Source of the DNA: Phycisphaerales bacterium
GTDB taxonomy: Bacteria; Planctomycetota; Phycisphaerae; Phycisphaerales; UBA1924
Reading direction: 5' to 3'
Assembly (NCBI GenBank): GCA_020849105.1
Contig: JADLGW010000050.1
Coordinates: forward strand, 1 to 64,000
Length of the DNA stretch: 64,000 bases
Below the pieces are notes generated by a model, which saw only the letters and a program-made list of their open reading frames with translations, had not been told where the DNA came from and ran no database searches. Shown here piece after piece: positions 35,041-44,308 of the stretch. Within the stretch, counting starts at the first letter, position 1; each line of letters begins with the position of its first letter. The translations under genes and the position numbers were made by a program.

Positions 35041-35609
35041 ACTGGGTGGTGTACGCGGTCGCGGCCTGGGTCGTCATGGGCCTTGAGTACAGCCTTAAGC
35101 ACGCCCCGCTGTCGCTGACCTTCGGGAGCGTGACGCTCGCGCCGAGTTTTGCGCTGGTGCTCATGGTGTGGGTCGCCCTGTTCGCCCCTCCGGCCCAGGC
35201 GCTGTGGAGCGCGCTGATCCTCGGCCTGCTCATGGACTTCATCTCGCGACTCATGCTGGAGAGCGGGGGAACGGCCACCCTGGTCGGCCCCATGGCGCTG
35301 GCGTTCCTGGCGGGCGGCCGGTTCGTGCTGGCGTCGCGCTGGGTGATGCTGCGGCGGAACCCTGTGGCCCTGGGCCTCATGACCGTGGGCGCAGGCTTCC
35401 TTGTGACGATCATCAGCGCGGTCCCGCTGGCGATCCACCGGGTCTACGGCGATCCGATTTTCTGGCACGCCTGGTCGTACGTCCTGAGCGGGTTCGGTTC
35501 CGCGTTCTACTCCGGGCTCCTGGCGCTGCCCATGGCGCTCATCCTGAACCCAGCCTCCGGAGCCTTCGGCCTGGACGCCGCCCGCCCCGCAGGTCCGCGC
35601 CGGTTCTAG
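35037..35609 (+). CDS. mreD: Rod shape-determining protein MreD
   Basis: A 190-residue membrane protein with about five to six helices and no catalytic motif, in the position and with the size of MreD, part of the elongasome. Identification rests mainly on its place after mreC and its hydrophobic pattern (FALVLMVWVALFAPPAQALWSALILGLLMDF). GTG at 35037 overlaps the mreC stop (GTGA). PBP2 and RodA genes, which often follow, are not in this window. Confidence 0.85.
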   Translation: MNWVVYAVAAWVVMGLEYSLKHAPLSLTFGSVTLAPSFALVLMVWVALFAPPAQALWSALILGLLMDFISRLMLESGGTATLVGPMALAFLAGGRFVLASRWVMLRRNPVALGLMTVGAGFLVTIISAVPLAIHRVYGDPIFWHAWSYVLSGFGSAFYSGLLALPMALILNPASGAFGLDAARPAGPRRF

Positions 35610-35710
35610 GGGGTTTCCACTCCCATCCTCGGCGGCCCGCCGTATTATCGGATGTTGCGATAGCGGTATCAGGTCGAGCGGGGGTTTGGCCGATCCGGGA
35701 GGGGATGAAG

Positions 35711-36085
35711 ATGGCCTGGGAAACTGATCCAAAGGCCGACCGGCCGGCCAAGTCCGCCGGGATGAAGGTCGTGGTCGCACTGGGGGCGGTCGTGTTCTTC
35801 GTGACCGTCTCCAGTTGGTTCCGGCCCGCCGGCACGTCCGCCCGTACCCCGATGCTCGCCACGACTGACCGCCTCCTGGGCGAGGTCGAGGGCAACAACT
35901 ACACGCTCCAGGTCTTCGCCGGGCCGTCCGGACCGCTCTACACCGTCCGCGGCCCCAGCGGGCGCGTCCTGCGCGAGCGCCTGACCGCTGATGAGGTCTA
36001 CCGTGCCTTCCCCGACCTGGACGTGCGGACCCTTCACGCGGGCACAGACCTGCCCCCCGCGGCCGAGATCACCTCCGGGCCCTGA
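35711..36085 (+). CDS. Small membrane-anchored hypothetical protein
   Basis: A 124-residue protein: a short charged N-terminus, one helix (MKVVVALGAVVFFVTVSSWF) and a periplasmic part of about 80 residues (GEVEGNNYTLQVFAGPSGPLYTVRGPSGRVL...). I do not recognise it. GGGAGGGG places the ribosome eight bases from ATG 35711 and only two from ATG 35705, so 35711 is chosen. It lies 100 bp after mreD, ahead of nadD, and has TATTAT at 35643 as a possible -10 box. Confidence 0.7.
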   Translation: MAWETDPKADRPAKSAGMKVVVALGAVVFFVTVSSWFRPAGTSARTPMLATTDRLLGEVEGNNYTLQVFAGPSGPLYTVRGPSGRVLRERLTADEVYRAFPDLDVRTLHAGTDLPPAAEITSGP

Positions 36086-36092
36086 TCGCCCC

Positions 36093-36797
36093 GTGCCACC
36101 CCCACCACCACCCCCGCCGCGGCAGCCTGAACTGATCGCGAATGCGGCGGACCTAGCCGGCAGCGCACCATTGCTTGTTGTCGGCGGCACGTTTGACCCG
36201 CCGCACCTGGCCCATGCCTCCCTGCCCGACGCCGCCCGCCGCGAACTCTGGCAGGGGCGCGGCCGGATCGTGTTCGTCCCCGCGTCCTGCTCACCCCTGA
36301 AGGAACAGAGCGCGGCCGCCGCGGCGGACCGCCTCGCGATGCTGCGGCTGGCCCTCGCGGGGATGGACCGGGTGTGCATTTGGACCCATGAACTCGACCG
36401 CCCGCCGCCCAGTTACACCGTGGATACGCTGCGGGTTCTGCGTTCGGCCGTCGGCGCGGCGCCGGAGGTCCGCCTGCTCATCGGCGCCGATCAGGCTGCC
36501 GCCTTCCACCGCTGGCGCAGCCCGCGCGAGATCATCGCCCTTGCCGAGCCCGTTGTGGTGCCGCGTGACCCCTGTGCCGATGCGGCAGCCCTTGCGGCGG
36601 CGCTGCGTGAGACGGGCGCATGGAACGGGGCCGAGATCACCGCGTGGACGCGGCGTCTTCTCCCGGTTCCGCTCGTCGGGATCAGCGCGACCCGGGTCCG
36701 CGACCTCCTCCGCCGGCGCCCGCGCCCGATTGATGCCCTGCGGCCCCTGCTCCCGGCCGGCGTCCTCGGCTACATCGAGGGCAACAACCTCTACTGA
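36093..36797 (+). CDS. nadD: Nicotinate-nucleotide adenylyltransferase
   Basis: A 234-residue nucleotidyltransferase that makes nicotinate adenine dinucleotide in NAD synthesis. GGTFDPPHLAHASL (the (H/T)xGH-type site, here HLAH), VPASCSPLKEQ, PPPSYTVDTL, LLIGADQAAAFHRWRSP and the ISATRVRDLL motif are present. The start is not certain: GTG at 36093 gives a polyproline N-terminus (PPPPPPPPRQP) ahead of the domain. It follows the small membrane protein gene by seven bases and may be in the mreB transcript. Confidence 0.93.
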   Translation: MPPPPPPPPRQPELIANAADLAGSAPLLVVGGTFDPPHLAHASLPDAARRELWQGRGRIVFVPASCSPLKEQSAAAAADRLAMLRLALAGMDRVCIWTHELDRPPPSYTVDTLRVLRSAVGAAPEVRLLIGADQAAAFHRWRSPREIIALAEPVVVPRDPCADAAALAAALRETGAWNGAEITAWTRRLLPVPLVGISATRVRDLLRRRPRPIDALRPLLPAGVLGYIEGNNLY

Positions 36798-36845
36798 GCC
36801 TTGTGCGGCGAGCCGCTTCGGGTACATTGTGCGCGCGGAGCGCCT

Positions 36846-37670
36846 ATGTCACTCAGACTCTGGATCGTGGCGGGTATGTGGGTCTCAGTCGCGGCGTTTG
36901 CCGGCGCGCAGGCACCCGAGTTCCTTATCCCCGGCACCTACGAGATCACCGCGGGCCAATCGATCACACTCGCTGTGCGCAGCGCGGCGCCCAACGATGA
37001 CCTCGGTCCGCCCGCCCCGGGCGACCTGAGCCGGTTCTTTATCCGTGTGGCCGGCATGCAGGACAACCGTGAGGCCATGCCCGGCCCGATGGAACCCGGC
37101 CGCGGCCCGGTTCTCCCGCTGACGGAGCCCGGCGTCACCATGCTGGTTGCGGACTGGAAGCCGGTCGTCCTGGAGATCGAGCCCGCGGCGTTCCGGGAGT
37201 TTCTTGCGGCCCGCGTTCCGAAGATCGATCCGGGCACGGTGCCGGATGGCGCCGCCGTCCGCGTCCGTCACGTCCGTTCCGCCAAGTCCATCCTGCACGT
37301 CTCCGCCCGTGGCGGCCAGCCTCCTGATGCCGCCACGGGCACGAGCAAGTCGGGGCAACTCGCGGAGGTCCGGGCCACGTTCGACCCCGCAACGACACCC
37401 GTCGGGGCCGACATGCCCGTGCGGGTGTATGTTCGCGGGGATTCGGAGTCGCGCGTGCTCGTGCGGGCGCTGCACGCGTCCGCGCCGCCGGAGGAGTTCC
37501 TGACCAACGCCAAGGGAATGGGCGACTTCCCCCTCTCCGCGCCGGGGCCATGGCGCGTGCAGTTCCAATGGGCCCGCGCCCTGAAGGACGACCCCGACGC
37601 GGACTGGGAGGTCTTCTCCGGCACGCTGACTTTCTCGACACCGCGGCCCGCTGCCGGGGGCAAGCCATGA
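36846..37670 (+). CDS. Secreted DUF4198-like protein
   Basis: A 274-residue exported protein. The signal peptide MSLRLWIVAGMWVSVAAFAGA ends before QAPEF. The mature part is beta-rich, with FLIPGTYEITAGQSITLAVRSA at the start and EVRATFDPATTPVGADMPVRVYV near residue 180, a pattern like the DUF4198/nickel-transport-associated proteins. Function unknown. GGAG at 36837-36840 precedes the ATG. The stop overlaps the start of the following propeller gene (ATGA), so the two are translated together. Confidence 0.75.
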   Translation: MSLRLWIVAGMWVSVAAFAGAQAPEFLIPGTYEITAGQSITLAVRSAAPNDDLGPPAPGDLSRFFIRVAGMQDNREAMPGPMEPGRGPVLPLTEPGVTMLVADWKPVVLEIEPAAFREFLAARVPKIDPGTVPDGAAVRVRHVRSAKSILHVSARGGQPPDAATGTSKSGQLAEVRATFDPATTPVGADMPVRVYVRGDSESRVLVRALHASAPPEEFLTNAKGMGDFPLSAPGPWRVQFQWARALKDDPDADWEVFSGTLTFSTPRPAAGGKP

Positions 37671-39892
37671 GGACTGCCGTTCGCGCGGCCCCCGCTCTGC
37701 TGCTGGCCGCCGCGGCATCCGCCCAGACCTGGACGGAACTGGGGCCGGCGCCGATCGCCTCATCCCAGTATTCGGGGCGCATGTCCGCCGTCGCGTGCAG
37801 CCGCACCGACCCGAACCTGTATTACGCCGGCGCCGCCGACGGCGGTGTGTGGCGGACCACGGACGCCGGGCTGACCTGGACGCCCGTCACCGACGGAATG
37901 CCGACCACCGCGATCGGCGCCATCGCCATCGACCCCGGGAACGACCGGGTCGTGTATGTGGGCTCAGGCGAGGGCAACTTCGCGAATCACAGCCGGTACG
38001 GCCTGGGCGTGTACAAGACCACGGACGGGGGCAGCACCTGGAGCGTCCACGCCGGCGCGACGTTTTCCGGCCGCTGTTTCTCGAGGATCGTGATCGACCC
38101 GCAGACAACCGGCACCCTCTACGCCGGCGTCTGCATCGCCGGCGGATTCCCCAGCATGGCGGCCGCGAAGAACCACCCGGGGCGGAACGGTCCGCTCGGC
38201 GTGTTCAAGTCCACGGACGCGGGCGAGAACTGGGTGCGTCTCTCCGGCGGCCTGCCTGATCTCTCCGTAACGGACCTGGCGATCCATCCCGCGACCCCAT
38301 CGGTCCTGTACGCGGGAGTCGGGCACATCTTTGGTGATGCTGCCAACGGCATCTACAGGAGCAACGACTCCGGCGGCACATGGACGAAACTTACCGCCGG
38401 CCTCCCGACCACCATCTTGGGCCGCGTCTCCCTGGCCATTGCCCCCAGCCTGCCCTCCCGCCTCTATGCGCACCTGGCCATCCCCAGCGATGCCGGCGGC
38501 GGCGGCTCCGGCTCTCGCGGCTTCTTCCGCAGCGACGACGGGGGTGACACCTGGACACTCGTCAATGGCGGCGCATCCTCCTCGTACAACTGGTACTTCG
38601 GCGTCGTCGGCGTGAGTCCGACCAACCCCAACATCGCGTGCAACGCCGCGCTCGACCTTGCCTGGGTCGGCGCCGCGCTCGGCACGCCCGCCCACGTCGA
38701 CCAGCACGCGATCGCCTGGGATGCCGCGGGCCGAATCGTCGCCGGGTGTGACGGTGGGGTGTTCCGCAACCCCGGGGCCGGCGGGGTCTGGTCACCGCTG
38801 AACAACGGGCTCGGGGCCATGCAGTTCTACGCCGGGCTCTCGACCGACCCGGTGGACCCGGAACGCATGTTCGGCGGGCTCCAGGACAACGGCGGCGTCC
38901 GCCGCACCGCCCCCGGCGTCAGTTGGGGCAGTGTCAGCGGCGGCGACGGCGGATGGACGCAGGTCGACCAGACCAACCCTCTGATCGTTTTCACGGAATC
39001 GCAGGGGACGGGCTCGCTCTACCGCTCCACCAACGGCGGCAACAGTTTCGGGGGTGCCGGCGGGGGCATCAGCGGGCGGAACTGCTTTCTCCCGCCCTTC
39101 CTCATTGATCCGAACAACCCGTCGCGCGTGCTCTACGGCACCGAGCGCGTGTGGCAGAGCCTGATGGGCGGAATCGGGGGCTCCTGGTCCCCGCTCAGCC
39201 CGGATCTGACCGGCGATTCCACCTCGGCCATCCGGTCGCTTGCGATTGCGCCCTCAAACTCGCTGGTGGTCTACGCGGTCACCAACAACGCCCGCTTCCT
39301 GTCCTCCATCGACGGCGGGGCGACGTTTACCCTGCGCCTGACGGACGCCGCCGGCTGGCCCCGCGTCACGCGCGAGGTATTCGTGGACCGGCTGGACCCG
39401 GGCACCGTCTACCTCGCCGGAGCGGTCTTCGGCGTGCCGCACGTCCGCCGCAGCAGCGACTTCGGCGCCACCTGGCAGACGCTCGACGGCGACCTTCCGG
39501 ACGTCCCTGTCAACACCATCGCCGCCGACGCACGCTGCGGCAAGCCAACCCTGTACGCCGGCGCCGATGACGGCCTCTACCGCTCGCGCGATGACGGCCG
39601 GACCTGGCGGCGCTACGGGCAGGGCCTGCCGCACGCCCAGGTCGTGGATATCCGGCTCGAGACGGGCCGGGCCCGGATGATCGTCGGGACCATGGGACGC
39701 GGGGCATGGACCGTCCCTGTCTACCCGGCGATTGACTTCAACGACGATGGCGCCGCCAACCTCGCCGATTTCGGCGCCTTCCAGACTGCCTTTGCCCTCC
39801 AGAACATGCAGGCAGATTTCAGCAACGACGGCCTCCTGAACCTGGCCGACTTCGGCGCGTTCCAGACCGCCTTTGCTCTCGGCTGCCCGTAA
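37667..39892 (+). CDS. Secreted beta-propeller (Asp-box/BNR, sortilin-like) protein with dockerin-like tail
   Basis: A 741-residue exported protein. A signal peptide (AAPALLLAAAASAQT) leads into repeated Asp-box motifs (VYKTTDGGSTWSV, VFKSTDAGENWVRL, IYRSNDSGGTWTKL, FFRSDDGGDTWTLV, LYRSRDDGRTWRRY), which form a beta-propeller as in VPS10/sortilin and BNR glycosidases; none shows an obvious catalytic set. The C-terminus has two dockerin-like units (DFNDDGAANLADFGAFQTAF and DFSNDGLLNLADFGAFQTAF), a calcium-binding tail common in planctomycete exported proteins. ATG at 37667 overlaps the preceding stop. Confidence 0.88.
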   Translation: MRTAVRAAPALLLAAAASAQTWTELGPAPIASSQYSGRMSAVACSRTDPNLYYAGAADGGVWRTTDAGLTWTPVTDGMPTTAIGAIAIDPGNDRVVYVGSGEGNFANHSRYGLGVYKTTDGGSTWSVHAGATFSGRCFSRIVIDPQTTGTLYAGVCIAGGFPSMAAAKNHPGRNGPLGVFKSTDAGENWVRLSGGLPDLSVTDLAIHPATPSVLYAGVGHIFGDAANGIYRSNDSGGTWTKLTAGLPTTILGRVSLAIAPSLPSRLYAHLAIPSDAGGGGSGSRGFFRSDDGGDTWTLVNGGASSSYNWYFGVVGVSPTNPNIACNAALDLAWVGAALGTPAHVDQHAIAWDAAGRIVAGCDGGVFRNPGAGGVWSPLNNGLGAMQFYAGLSTDPVDPERMFGGLQDNGGVRRTAPGVSWGSVSGGDGGWTQVDQTNPLIVFTESQGTGSLYRSTNGGNSFGGAGGGISGRNCFLPPFLIDPNNPSRVLYGTERVWQSLMGGIGGSWSPLSPDLTGDSTSAIRSLAIAPSNSLVVYAVTNNARFLSSIDGGATFTLRLTDAAGWPRVTREVFVDRLDPGTVYLAGAVFGVPHVRRSSDFGATWQTLDGDLPDVPVNTIAADARCGKPTLYAGADDGLYRSRDDGRTWRRYGQGLPHAQVVDIRLETGRARMIVGTMGRGAWTVPVYPAIDFNDDGAANLADFGAFQTAFALQNMQADFSNDGLLNLADFGAFQTAFALGCP

Positions 39893-39912
39893 CCGGTCTA
39901 CGTTTCCCTCGC

Positions 39913-41661
39913 GTGAACGATCCCACCATCATCGCGGCCGGCTCCAAGGCCGCACAGGGACGATTCGATGAGGCTGTCGCCGTCCTCCGCCGCGCCGCCG
40001 CGGGCCGGGGCGACACCCTGCCCTACCTCCTGCTCATGGCCGAGTACCTGGCCGTCCTTGGGCAGAACCAGCAGGCCTTGTTCGCGGCAGACCAGGCCGT
40101 CCAGCGGGCCCCCGCCCGCGCCGAAGCCCACGCTGTCCGCGGCCTGGTCATGCAACTCCTCAACCGTTTCCTGGAGGCGACCGCTTCACTGGAGGAGGCC
40201 GTGCGCCTCAGCCCGGGCCTGGCGATGGCCCACCAGAATCTCGGCCTTGTCCTCCAGGCCCAGGCCAGGTTTGAGGCCGCCGAAACAGCCCTCCGCCGCG
40301 CCGTGGAACTCAGCCCCTCGGTTCTCGCGGACGCGAATCTTGCCCTGCTTCTGGCCGACACGGCGCGAGTACCCGAGGCGATCTCGCTCCTGGAAGGGGC
40401 TCTTTCCCGGTGGCCCGGCCAGGCCGGGCTTCTGTTCCCCCTGTGCTTCCTTCTCAACTATTCGGACACCGCCGACCCCGCGGCTGTCCTGGCGCGGCAC
40501 AAGGAATATGGACGTGCGATCACGCCATCCCCCGCCCCCCGCGGCCCTGCACCCGGCCCGCGCCCGGCGGTGCTGCGCGTGGGGCTTGTGTCCGGCGACC
40601 TGCGCGGGCACTCGGTCTCCCGGTTCGTGGAGCCCGTGCTGCGAGAGATCAACCGGGAGCGCTTCGGTGTCACCTGCTACTTCACCGGCCCCCGCGGCGA
40701 CGCGACGAGCGCACGCCTCCGGACCCTCGCCGAGCGGTGGCGGGATGTGGCCCGCACCAGCGACGACACCATGGCGCGGACGATCACGAATGACAACATC
40801 GACATCCTCGTCGACCTCGCCGGCCTGACTTCGGGCCAGCGGCTCCCGGTGTTCGCAAGGCGTGCCGCCCCGGTCCAGGCGACCTGGATCGGCTACCCGA
40901 ACACGACGGGCATCCCCGCCATGGACTTCCGCATCGTGGACTCTCGCACCGACCCGCCGGGGTCCGAAGCGATGGTCACCGAATCCCTGGTCCGGCTGCC
41001 CGGGTGCCTGCTGTGCTTCGACCCCGGCGGGGATGCTCCGCCCGTGCAGCCCCGAGAACCGGGCCCCATCACCTTCGGCTCCTTCAATGCGCTCTCCAAG
41101 GTCTCGGACACATGCGTACGCCTGTGGGCCGCGGTTCTGGAAGCCGCGCCCGGCTCTCGCCTGCTGCTGAAGGCCAAGGCCCTGGCCGACGGCGCGACAC
41201 GCCGCCGCCTGCAAGACCGCTTCGTGGCTGCCGGCCTCGCGCCGGAGCGACTGGAACTCATCGGCCAGACGGAGTCCACCGCCGAGCACCTGGCGCTCTA
41301 TCAACGCATCGACATCGCCCTCGACACCTTCCCGTACCACGGGGCCACCACCACCTGCGAGGCCCTCTGGATGGGCGTCCCGGTCGTCACTCGTGGCGGG
41401 ACCGTCCACGCCGCCCGCGTCGGCCCCTCCCTGCTCAGGGCCGCCGGGCTTTCCGACCTCATCGCCGATTGTGACGACGGCTTTGTCCGCCTCGCCGCCT
41501 CGCTCGCCGCCGACCCCGCGCGCCTCGCGGCCTGGCGCGGCACCCTCCGCGAGCGGCTCACCGCCTCCGCGTTGTGCGACGCGCCCGCCTACGCCCGGGC
41601 CCTGGAAGCCGCTCTCGACGCCATGTGGGCCGCGAAGGGCCTTGCCACGCCGGCCGGTTGA
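39913..41661 (+). CDS. TPR plus SPINDLY-type (GT41) protein O-glycosyltransferase
   Basis: A 582-residue protein. Residues 1-190 contain tetratricopeptide repeats (AYLAVLGQNQQALFAADQAVQ; FLEATASLEEAVRLSPGLAMAHQNLGLVLQAQ). The rest matches the O-GlcNAc transferase/SPINDLY C-terminal domain: LRVGLVSGDLRGHSVSRFVEP, NIDILVDLAGLTSGQRLPVFA, PVQATWIGYPNTTGIPAMDF, ITFGSFNALSKVSDTCVRLW and IALDTFPYHGATTTCEALWMGVPVVT. Such enzymes glycosylate proteins or sugars; the donor is unknown. GTG start with no clear Shine-Dalgarno. Confidence 0.92.
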   Translation: MNDPTIIAAGSKAAQGRFDEAVAVLRRAAAGRGDTLPYLLLMAEYLAVLGQNQQALFAADQAVQRAPARAEAHAVRGLVMQLLNRFLEATASLEEAVRLSPGLAMAHQNLGLVLQAQARFEAAETALRRAVELSPSVLADANLALLLADTARVPEAISLLEGALSRWPGQAGLLFPLCFLLNYSDTADPAAVLARHKEYGRAITPSPAPRGPAPGPRPAVLRVGLVSGDLRGHSVSRFVEPVLREINRERFGVTCYFTGPRGDATSARLRTLAERWRDVARTSDDTMARTITNDNIDILVDLAGLTSGQRLPVFARRAAPVQATWIGYPNTTGIPAMDFRIVDSRTDPPGSEAMVTESLVRLPGCLLCFDPGGDAPPVQPREPGPITFGSFNALSKVSDTCVRLWAAVLEAAPGSRLLLKAKALADGATRRRLQDRFVAAGLAPERLELIGQTESTAEHLALYQRIDIALDTFPYHGATTTCEALWMGVPVVTRGGTVHAARVGPSLLRAAGLSDLIADCDDGFVRLAASLAADPARLAAWRGTLRERLTASALCDAPAYARALEAALDAMWAAKGLATPAG

Positions 41662-41684
41662 CCCCCCCCGGACCGTCTTCTACG

Positions 41685-41708
41685 CTTCATCCGGATAAAC
41701 GGATGAAG
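41685..41708 (+). promoter_or_regulatory. Palindromic operator over the start of the ArsR-methyltransferase gene
   Basis: CTTCATCCG (41685-41693) and CGGATGAAG (41700-41708) are perfect nine-base arms around a six-base AT-rich centre (GATAAA). The right arm contains the ATG at 41703. ArsR-family repressors bind such palindromes, so this is a likely autoregulatory site for the SAM-cycle operon. Confidence 0.78.
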
Positions 41709-42668
41709 ACTCCACGAAGACCCCGCGCCCTGGCGCCGCTCCTCTCCTCGCTGGCCGAGCCCACGCGGCTGCGCATCCTCCGCCTGCTGGAGGCCGAGGA
41801 ACTCAGCGTGGGCGAGGTCTCCCGCGTGGTGCAACTCCCGCAATCCACGGTCAGCCGGCACCTCAAGGTCCTGGGCGACCTCGGTTGGCTCACCCGCCGC
41901 GCCGCGGGCACCGCCACGATGTACCAGGTCGTCCACGATGACCTGCCGCCTGATTCCCGCGCCCTCTGGGTCGCCGTCCGCCCGCAACTCTCCGCCACCG
42001 CCGACGCCGCGGAAGACCAGCGGCGCTTGGCCGTCGTCCTGGCGGACCGCCGCCTCGACAGCCAGGCCTTCTTCGGCCAGGTCGCCGGTGAGTGGGACGC
42101 TGTCCGCACGAACCTGTTCGGTGCGGGCTTCACGGCCCGGGCCCTCCTCTCACTCCTCCCGCGCCACTGGGTGATCGCGGACCTGGGCTGCGGCACCGGG
42201 AACGCCTCGGAACTCCTCTCCCCGCACGCCGAGCGCGTCATCGCGGTGGATCAGTCGGCCCCCATGCTGAAGGCCGCCCGCAAGCGTCTCGCCGGGCGCC
42301 GCAACGTCGAGTTCGCCCGCGGCAGCCTCGATGCGCTCCCGCTGCCGGATGCGTCCGTCGACGCCGCGGTCTGCGTCCTCGTGCTGCACCACCTCGAGCA
42401 CCCGGTCACCGCCCTGCGTGAGGCGGCGCGTATCCTGCGTCCGACCCGGGCCGGCGGCGTCGCCCTTGTCGTGGACATGGTGCAGCACGAACGGGCCGAA
42501 TACCGCCAGCGGATGGGGCACCGCCACCTTGGCTTCGCCCCCAGCGACCTGAGGGCCATGATGACCGAAGCGGGATTTGTCGAGACGGGCGTGACACCGG
42601 TTCCCGGCGACCCCGAGGCCCGGGGGCCCGGACTGCTCGCCGCGACCGGACGGATACGGGGCGCCTGA
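41703..42668 (+). CDS. ArsR-family repressor fused to a SAM-dependent methyltransferase domain
   Basis: A 321-residue protein. Residues 1-95 are a winged-helix ArsR domain ([50 protein letters not shown]). Residues about 130-300 are a class I methyltransferase ([33 protein letters not shown], then [31 protein letters not shown]). It heads an operon with ahcY and metF, so the methyltransferase part probably binds SAM or SAH and makes it a sensor of the methylation cycle, as in SahR-type regulators (inference from context). A palindrome covers its own start codon. Confidence 0.92.
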   Translation: MKTPRRPRALAPLLSSLAEPTRLRILRLLEAEELSVGEVSRVVQLPQSTVSRHLKVLGDLGWLTRRAAGTATMYQVVHDDLPPDSRALWVAVRPQLSATADAAEDQRRLAVVLADRRLDSQAFFGQVAGEWDAVRTNLFGAGFTARALLSLLPRHWVIADLGCGTGNASELLSPHAERVIAVDQSAPMLKAARKRLAGRRNVEFARGSLDALPLPDASVDAAVCVLVLHHLEHPVTALREAARILRPTRAGGVALVVDMVQHERAEYRQRMGHRHLGFAPSDLRAMMTEAGFVETGVTPVPGDPEARGPGLLAATGRIRGA

Positions 42669-42685
42669 ACGGGACATGTAACTCC

Positions 42686-44233
42686 ATGGAGAACTCTGTG
42701 ACGACGACGATCGCCAAGCCGCGCGCCGCGGCCGGGAACAAGGGCATGGTGGCTCACCTTGATTTCAAGGTCAAGAACCTCGAGGACGCCGAACTCGGCC
42801 GCAAGGAAATCCGGCTGGCCGAGGACGAGATGCCCGGCCTCATGGCCCTGCGCGCCAAGTACCGGGCCGGCAAGCCGCTCCGGGGGGCCCGCATCGCCGG
42901 CTCCCTGCACATGACGGTGCAGACCGCTGTCCTGATCGAGACCCTCACCGAACTCGGCGCCGACGTCCGCTGGGCGTCCTGCAACATCTTCAGCACGCAG
43001 GACTCCGCGGCCGCGGCCGTCGTGGTCGGCAGGAACGGCACACCGGAGAACCCCCGGGGCACTCCCGTCTTTGCCTGGAAGGGCGAGACCCTGGAGGAAT
43101 ACTGGTGGTGCACGAACCAGATCCTCCGCTGGCCGGACGGCTCCGGCCCCACGCTCATCCTCGACGACGGCGGCGACGCCACGCTCCTGGTCCACAAGGG
43201 GGCGGAGTTCGAGAAGGCCGGCAAGGTTCCCGCCTTCAACGAGAGGACCGACAGCGAGGAATGGGGCGCGATCCTGGACCTGCTCCGCGATGAGTTCAAG
43301 AAGAGCCCGGGGCGCTGGACCAAGGCCGCCGAGGGCATCAAGGGCGTCAGCGAGGAGACGACCACCGGCGTCCACCGGCTCTACGAGATGAGCAGGGCGG
43401 GCACGCTCCTGTTCCCGGCGATCAACGTCAACGACTCCGTGACCAAGAGCAAGTTCGACAACGTCTACGGCTGCCGCCACTCTCTCCTGGACGGCCTGAA
43501 CCGAGCCACCGACGTCATGCTCTCGGCCAAGGTCGCCGTCGTCTTCGGGTACGGCGACGTCGGCAAGGGCTGCTGCCAGGCCCTCAGGGGCCAGGGCTGC
43601 CGCGTGATCGTCACGGAGATCGACCCGATCTGCGCCCTGCAGGCCGCGATGGAGGGCTACCAGGTCACCACGCTCGACGCCGTGCTGGAGACGGCCGACG
43701 TGTTCATCACCGCCACCGGCAACAAGTACATCCTCACCGCCGCCCACATGGCCCGGATGAAGGACAAGGCGATTGTCGGGAACATCGGGCACTTCGACAA
43801 TGAGATCGACATGGCCGGGCTGAAGAAGGTCCCGGGGATCAAGCGGATCAACATCAAGCCCCAGTACGATGAGTGGGTCTTCCCGGCGTCCGGCGGCAAG
43901 AAGGAGCACTCGGTGCTCGTGCTCGCGGAGGGGCGTTTGCTGAACCTCGGGTGCGCGACCGGGCACCCGTCGTTCGTCATGTCGGCGAGTTTCACCAACC
44001 AGGTCGTGGCCCAGATCGACCTGTGGGCGAACGCCCAGGGGCAGCCGACCGTGAGCGGCGCGAAGTACCAGAAGGGCAAGGTCTACACGCTGCCCAAGAA
44101 ACTCGACGAGGAGGTCGCCCGCCTGCACCTGCCGAAACTGGGGGTGAGACTCACCACGCTCTCGGACGACCAGGCGAAGTACCTCGGGGTTCCGGTCGAC
44201 GGGCCGTACAAGGCGGACCATTACAGGTACTGA
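42686..44233 (+). CDS. ahcY: Adenosylhomocysteinase
   Basis: A 515-residue NAD-dependent hydrolase that splits S-adenosylhomocysteine to homocysteine and adenosine. [48 protein letters not shown], the NAD-binding [17 protein letters not shown] near residue 288, and the C-terminal [13 protein letters not shown] with the final HYRY are present. It is somewhat longer than the about 430-residue type because of the loop seen in many bacterial forms. It starts 17 bp after the ArsR-methyltransferase gene. Confidence 0.97.
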   Translation: MENSVTTTIAKPRAAAGNKGMVAHLDFKVKNLEDAELGRKEIRLAEDEMPGLMALRAKYRAGKPLRGARIAGSLHMTVQTAVLIETLTELGADVRWASCNIFSTQDSAAAAVVVGRNGTPENPRGTPVFAWKGETLEEYWWCTNQILRWPDGSGPTLILDDGGDATLLVHKGAEFEKAGKVPAFNERTDSEEWGAILDLLRDEFKKSPGRWTKAAEGIKGVSEETTTGVHRLYEMSRAGTLLFPAINVNDSVTKSKFDNVYGCRHSLLDGLNRATDVMLSAKVAVVFGYGDVGKGCCQALRGQGCRVIVTEIDPICALQAAMEGYQVTTLDAVLETADVFITATGNKYILTAAHMARMKDKAIVGNIGHFDNEIDMAGLKKVPGIKRINIKPQYDEWVFPASGGKKEHSVLVLAEGRLLNLGCATGHPSFVMSASFTNQVVAQIDLWANAQGQPTVSGAKYQKGKVYTLPKKLDEEVARLHLPKLGVRLTTLSDDQAKYLGVPVDGPYKADHYRY

Positions 44234-44242
44234 TTTGCGGCG

Positions 44243-44295
44243 CCGCTCTCCAGAGCGGTCTCGATGGGTCGCACTACCGCCGGTCTGGAGACCGG
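44243..44295. repeat. Doublet hairpin between ahcY and metF
   Basis: Two perfect 16-base palindromes lie 21 bases apart: CCGCTCTCCAGAGCGG (44243-44258) and CCGGTCTGGAGACCGG (44280-44295). GGCGC and GGTGCC flank them in inverted orientation. The layout matches the other doublets in the window, and the right end continues GTGCCACC as in the GTGCCAC group. It occupies most of the gap before metF. Confidence 0.85.
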
Positions 44296-44308
44296 TGCCA
44301 CCAAGACC

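Noticed and set aside
44234-44308. Possible SAH or SAM riboswitch before metF
   Set aside because: The gap holds two simple palindromes of the dispersed repeat kind and lacks the conserved core of the known SAM or SAH riboswitches.
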